Source: Cytophagales bacterium
GTDB lineage: Bacteria > Bacteroidota > Bacteroidia > Cytophagales > ES-bin-26
NCBI GenBank assembly: GCA_014379925.1
Contig: JACMKY010000458.1
Span: 1 to 15,168, forward strand
Length of the DNA stretch: 15,168 bases
Reading direction: 5' to 3'
Shown here: positions 13,567 through 15,168 of the stretch, piece after piece
How positions within the stretch are numbered: position 1 is the stretch's first letter
Layout of the letters: each line of letters begins with the position of its first letter
The notes under the pieces: generated by a model
Told to the model about the DNA's origin: nothing
The model's database searches: none
Seen by the model: only the letters and a program-made list of their open reading frames with translations
Program-made: the position numbers and the translations under genes

Positions 13567-13586
13567 AGCAAAGGGTATCCTTTGCT
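13567..13586. promoter_or_regulatory. Perfect 8-bp-arm palindrome upstream of the kinase operon
   Basis: AGCAAAGG (13567-13574), GTAT, CCTTTGCT (13579-13586). It lies 78 bp upstream of the kinase start. It could be an operator for a dimeric regulator or a small hairpin. Function not shown. Confidence 0.35.
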
Positions 13587-13661
13587 GAGGGAAGCGCGCG
13601 AACGGTGGGGTTGCTGGCCGTTTGGTCATTGGCTCATAAAACGCCACTGTTCACGCAGTAA

Positions 13662-13679
13662 ACCGGTGCGCTCACCGGT
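13662..13679. promoter_or_regulatory. Perfect 7-bp-arm palindrome
   Basis: ACCGGTG (13662-13668), CGCT, CACCGGT (13673-13679). The second perfect short palindrome between the divergent genes, GC-rich, with no T run. Operator or structural role unknown. Confidence 0.3.
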
Positions 13680-13747
13680 GGGCATTTTCGGGTGGTATGG
13701 GCATTGGCTAGGTTTGTTGACATCAATGCTTCAAAACCAACCCGCCC

Positions 13748-13800
13748 ATGAAACGTTTTCCTTTATTGTTTTCTCAGCAATACTTGCTTTCCGGCACTGA
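13748..13800 (+). pseudogene. Possible truncated start of a secreted-protein gene
   Basis: ATG 13748 reads MKRFPLLFSQQYLLSG, and the neighbouring frame reads FSFIVFSAILAF. Joined by one frameshift they would give a normal signal peptide (MKRF...SFIVFSAILAF). The resemblance to coding DNA ends near 13795, where the GC-rich hairpin segment begins. This may be the stub of a gene cut by that segment, or chance. Confidence 0.2.
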
Positions 13801-13831
13801 TCCCAGGCGATGGCAGCCCAGAGAGCTTCGC

Positions 13832-13969
13832 ACGGGGCGGCGAGCCCCGTCCAGCATCATTACGGCTGCGCGCCGTTGACGATCAAGGCACCCACTGCCA
13901 TTGCGTTGCCCCCGCCGCGTCGCGGGATGCCTTGCCAAACGTCCCCGCCCGTAGTACGGGTTAGGCAAG
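13832..13969. other. Multi-hairpin segment upstream of the tachylectin-type gene
   Basis: Four stems in 138 bp: ACGGGGC/GCCCCGT (13832-13850, loop GGCGA); ACGGC/GCCGT (13862-13876, loop TGCGC); CCGCG-T-CGCGG (13915-13925); and outer CTTGCC/GGCAAG (13931-13936 and 13964-13969) enclosing CCCGTA-G-TACGGG (13948-13960). The density of perfect short stems suggests a structured RNA or a mobile-element end. No T run and no family is recognised. Confidence 0.4.
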
Positions 13970-14079
13970 AAGAATACCACCCTGTTTACTATTCATAAAA
14001 GATGTTACTAAGGACAAACAATCCAGCGTGCATTCACTACTGTTCAAATGATTGCCCTACTTAGCCTTTAGAAGCCACC

Positions 14080-15168
14080 ATGAAATCACCGCTTCAGAAG
14101 TTTTCGTCAAGCAAATGGCAGCGTTGCCTTGCGCTTGCCGCCCGGTTGTTCCTCTTGCTGACCGCAAGTCCTGCGCAGGCCGAGCCTCCACACGCCCAGC
14201 TTCGTCCCTTCGCGCCGGGCGGCATCGCCATCGATTGGGAGCATCCGAACGATGGCGCAGCATCCGTTACGGTTGAACGCCAGGATCCAGCTTTCACTTG
14301 GGTCTTCACGGCGCTGGTCAACAGCTTCAACGACTTAGGCCTTCAGCCGAGTCGCGTGTACCGGTATCGCGTGTGCGCCAACTACGCCCAGGCAACCGAC
14401 TGCACCCCGTGGCTCGCCGCCCAGACGCTCGCCACCCCGCCGCCACCCGCACCGCCTACCGTGCCCAGCTTCACTACTACTTCCAGCACGTCCAACAGCA
14501 TTACCGTCAACTGGACGTCTTCCCCTTCTTACAGCTTTCACCAAGTGCGGTGGGCGGAGAACGGCCACGGCGACGGCCAGAACCGGGTCAACGGAAGGTC
14601 TTTCACCGTAGACGGACTGCGTCCCGGCACGTACCATTTCATTGTCCAAGGTTGCAACCGGACGCTGTTGGGCTCGAGCTGCAGCCGCTTCTCCACACCG
14701 ATCGAGGTTACTACGCGGGTTCCCGTCCCACCCAGTCTTCCCCCGCCAGCGGCCGCCAAGGGCGTCATTTACGGTGTCACCCTCAACGACGACCTGATGT
14801 GGTACCGCCACGACGGACGGAACGACGGCAGCTTCCGGTGGGCGTTCAGCGAGGGCAAGAAAGTTGGCAACGGATGGAACTTCAAGCAGGTGTTCTCCGG
14901 CGGCGACGGCGTCATCTACGCGATCCTGGCCAACGGCGACCTGATGTGGTACCGCCACGACGGACGAAACGACGGCAGTATCCGGTGGGCGTTCAACGAA
15001 GGTAAGAAGATCGGCAACGGATGGAACTTCAAGCAGATGTTCTCCGGCGGCGATGGCGTCATCTACGCGATCACAGCCAACAACGATCTGATGTGGTACC
15101 GCCACGAGGGGCGAAACGACGGCAGTGTCCGGTGGGCGTTCAACGAAGGTAAGAAGATCGGCAACGGA
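14080..15168 (+). CDS. Secreted FN3 / tachylectin-repeat protein, 3' end outside window
   Basis: ATG 14080 opens a frame of 363 codons that runs off the end without a stop. Residues 1-34 are a signal peptide (hydrophobic LALAARLFLLLTAS, cut after PAQA). Two fibronectin type III-like domains follow: about 38-118 (GGIAIDWEHP... YRYRVCANY) and about 127-212 (SITVNWTSSPSY... LRPGTYHFIVQGC), each with paired cysteines. A proline-rich linker (VPVPPSLPPPAAAKG) leads to tachylectin-2-type propeller repeats of 49 residues (GVIYAI.ANGDLMWYRHDGRNDGS.RWAFNEGKKIGNGWNFKQMFSGGD), starting at residues 228, 277 and 326, the last incomplete. Tachylectin blades bind N-acetylglucosamine-type sugars in the horseshoe-crab protein; sugar binding here is inference. 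The protein is probably extracellular. The gene is easily missed because it has no stop in the window. Confidence 0.88.
   Translation, partial: MKSPLQKFSSSKWQRCLALAARLFLLLTASPAQAEPPHAQLRPFAPGGIAIDWEHPNDGAASVTVERQDPAFTWVFTALVNSFNDLGLQPSRVYRYRVCANYAQATDCTPWLAAQTLATPPPPAPPTVPSFTTTSSTSNSITVNWTSSPSYSFHQVRWAENGHGDGQNRVNGRSFTVDGLRPGTYHFIVQGCNRTLLGSSCSRFSTPIEVTTRVPVPPSLPPPAAAKGVIYGVTLNDDLMWYRHDGRNDGSFRWAFSEGKKVGNGWNFKQVFSGGDGVIYAILANGDLMWYRHDGRNDGSIRWAFNEGKKIGNGWNFKQMFSGGDGVIYAITANNDLMWYRHEGRNDGSVRWAFNEGKKIGNG
14761..15168 (+). repeat. 147-bp tandem repeats encoding tachylectin-type blades
   Basis: Units start at 14761, 14908 and 15055, an exact 147-bp (49-codon) period. The third is cut by the window end after 114 bp. 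Units 2 and 3 differ at about 9 of those 114 positions, so they duplicated recently or are kept alike by recombination. Unit 1 is more diverged. Confidence 0.9.

Larger units (their letters stand above)
13490..14079. other. Divergent intergenic region rich in palindromes
   Basis: No supported gene. It lies between the divergent kinase and tachylectin-type genes. It holds two perfect palindromes near the kinase (13567-13586, 13662-13679), a signal-peptide-like coding remnant at about 13748, and a cluster of hairpins at 13832-13969, each listed separately. Short frames of 60-80 codons here have no recognisable content. Confidence 0.6.

Noticed and set aside
13931..13969. Possible integron attC site (GTTAGGC at 13960-13966 fits the GTTRRRY core)
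   Set aside because: The matching 5' core RYYYAAC is not present (GCCAAAC instead), the element is only about 40 bp, and no integrase or cassette series is visible.
14335..15105. 256-codon minus-strand frame and 235-codon plus frame 14298-15005
   Set aside because: Both are shadows of the tachylectin-repeat gene in the 14080 frame; their internal repetition simply mirrors its 147-bp units.

Overview
The window looks like a chromosomal segment of a Bacteroidota bacterium of the Cytophagales (Spirosoma/Larkinella-like). Evidence: an Oar-type TonB-dependent receptor, two DUF4199 membrane proteins, a PyrX-type dihydroorotase homologue with the Bacteroidota sequence pattern, a 7TM LytS-type kinase with a LytTR regulator, and several Bacteroidota -33/-7 promoters (TTG, about 20 nt, TAnnTTTG-like). 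No taxonomic search was possible, so the placement is inference.

Layout. Positions 1-1381 hold the C-terminal part of a TonB-dependent receptor, closed by a good terminator. About 1 kb without a convincing gene follows (1445-2443). It carries five copies of a short tandem-hairpin repeat and, nearer gcvH, other hairpins and a possible 49-codon ORF. Then on the plus strand come gcvH with its terminator, a small secreted Ig/transthyretin-like protein, a dihydroorotase-like protein, and two DUF4199 membrane proteins. An inverted-repeat cluster separates these from a convergent saccharopine dehydrogenase-family gene (minus strand). Cytidine deaminase (cdd) diverges from that gene. A FAS1 secreted protein, a secreted beta-rich protein, a low-complexity lipoprotein and a small UBP-type zinc-finger protein follow on the plus strand. 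A minus-strand operon encodes a 7TM sensor kinase and a LytTR response regulator with a 4-bp overlap. After about 590 bp rich in palindromes comes a secreted protein with two FN3-like domains and tachylectin-type repeats. It has no stop codon before the window ends.

The most interesting signal is a 27-29 bp repeat made of two adjacent hairpins. Stem sequences differ between copies but pairing is kept. Five copies lie in the 1.7-2.0 kb gap, and a sixth sits in frame inside the dihydroorotase-like gene, where it adds about 26-29 residues at a point where I recall relatives having only a short turn. This resembles, by analogy only, the Rickettsia palindromic elements that insert into genes. The host protein also lacks the metal-binding histidines of active dihydroorotases, which may explain why it tolerates the insert.

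Other points of note: the sensor kinase gene has an AT-richer middle (membrane part) between GC-rich ends; the tachylectin repeats are nearly identical 147-bp tandem units behind a multi-hairpin segment; and the convergent ends at about 5.95-6.2 kb are built of nested inverted repeats.
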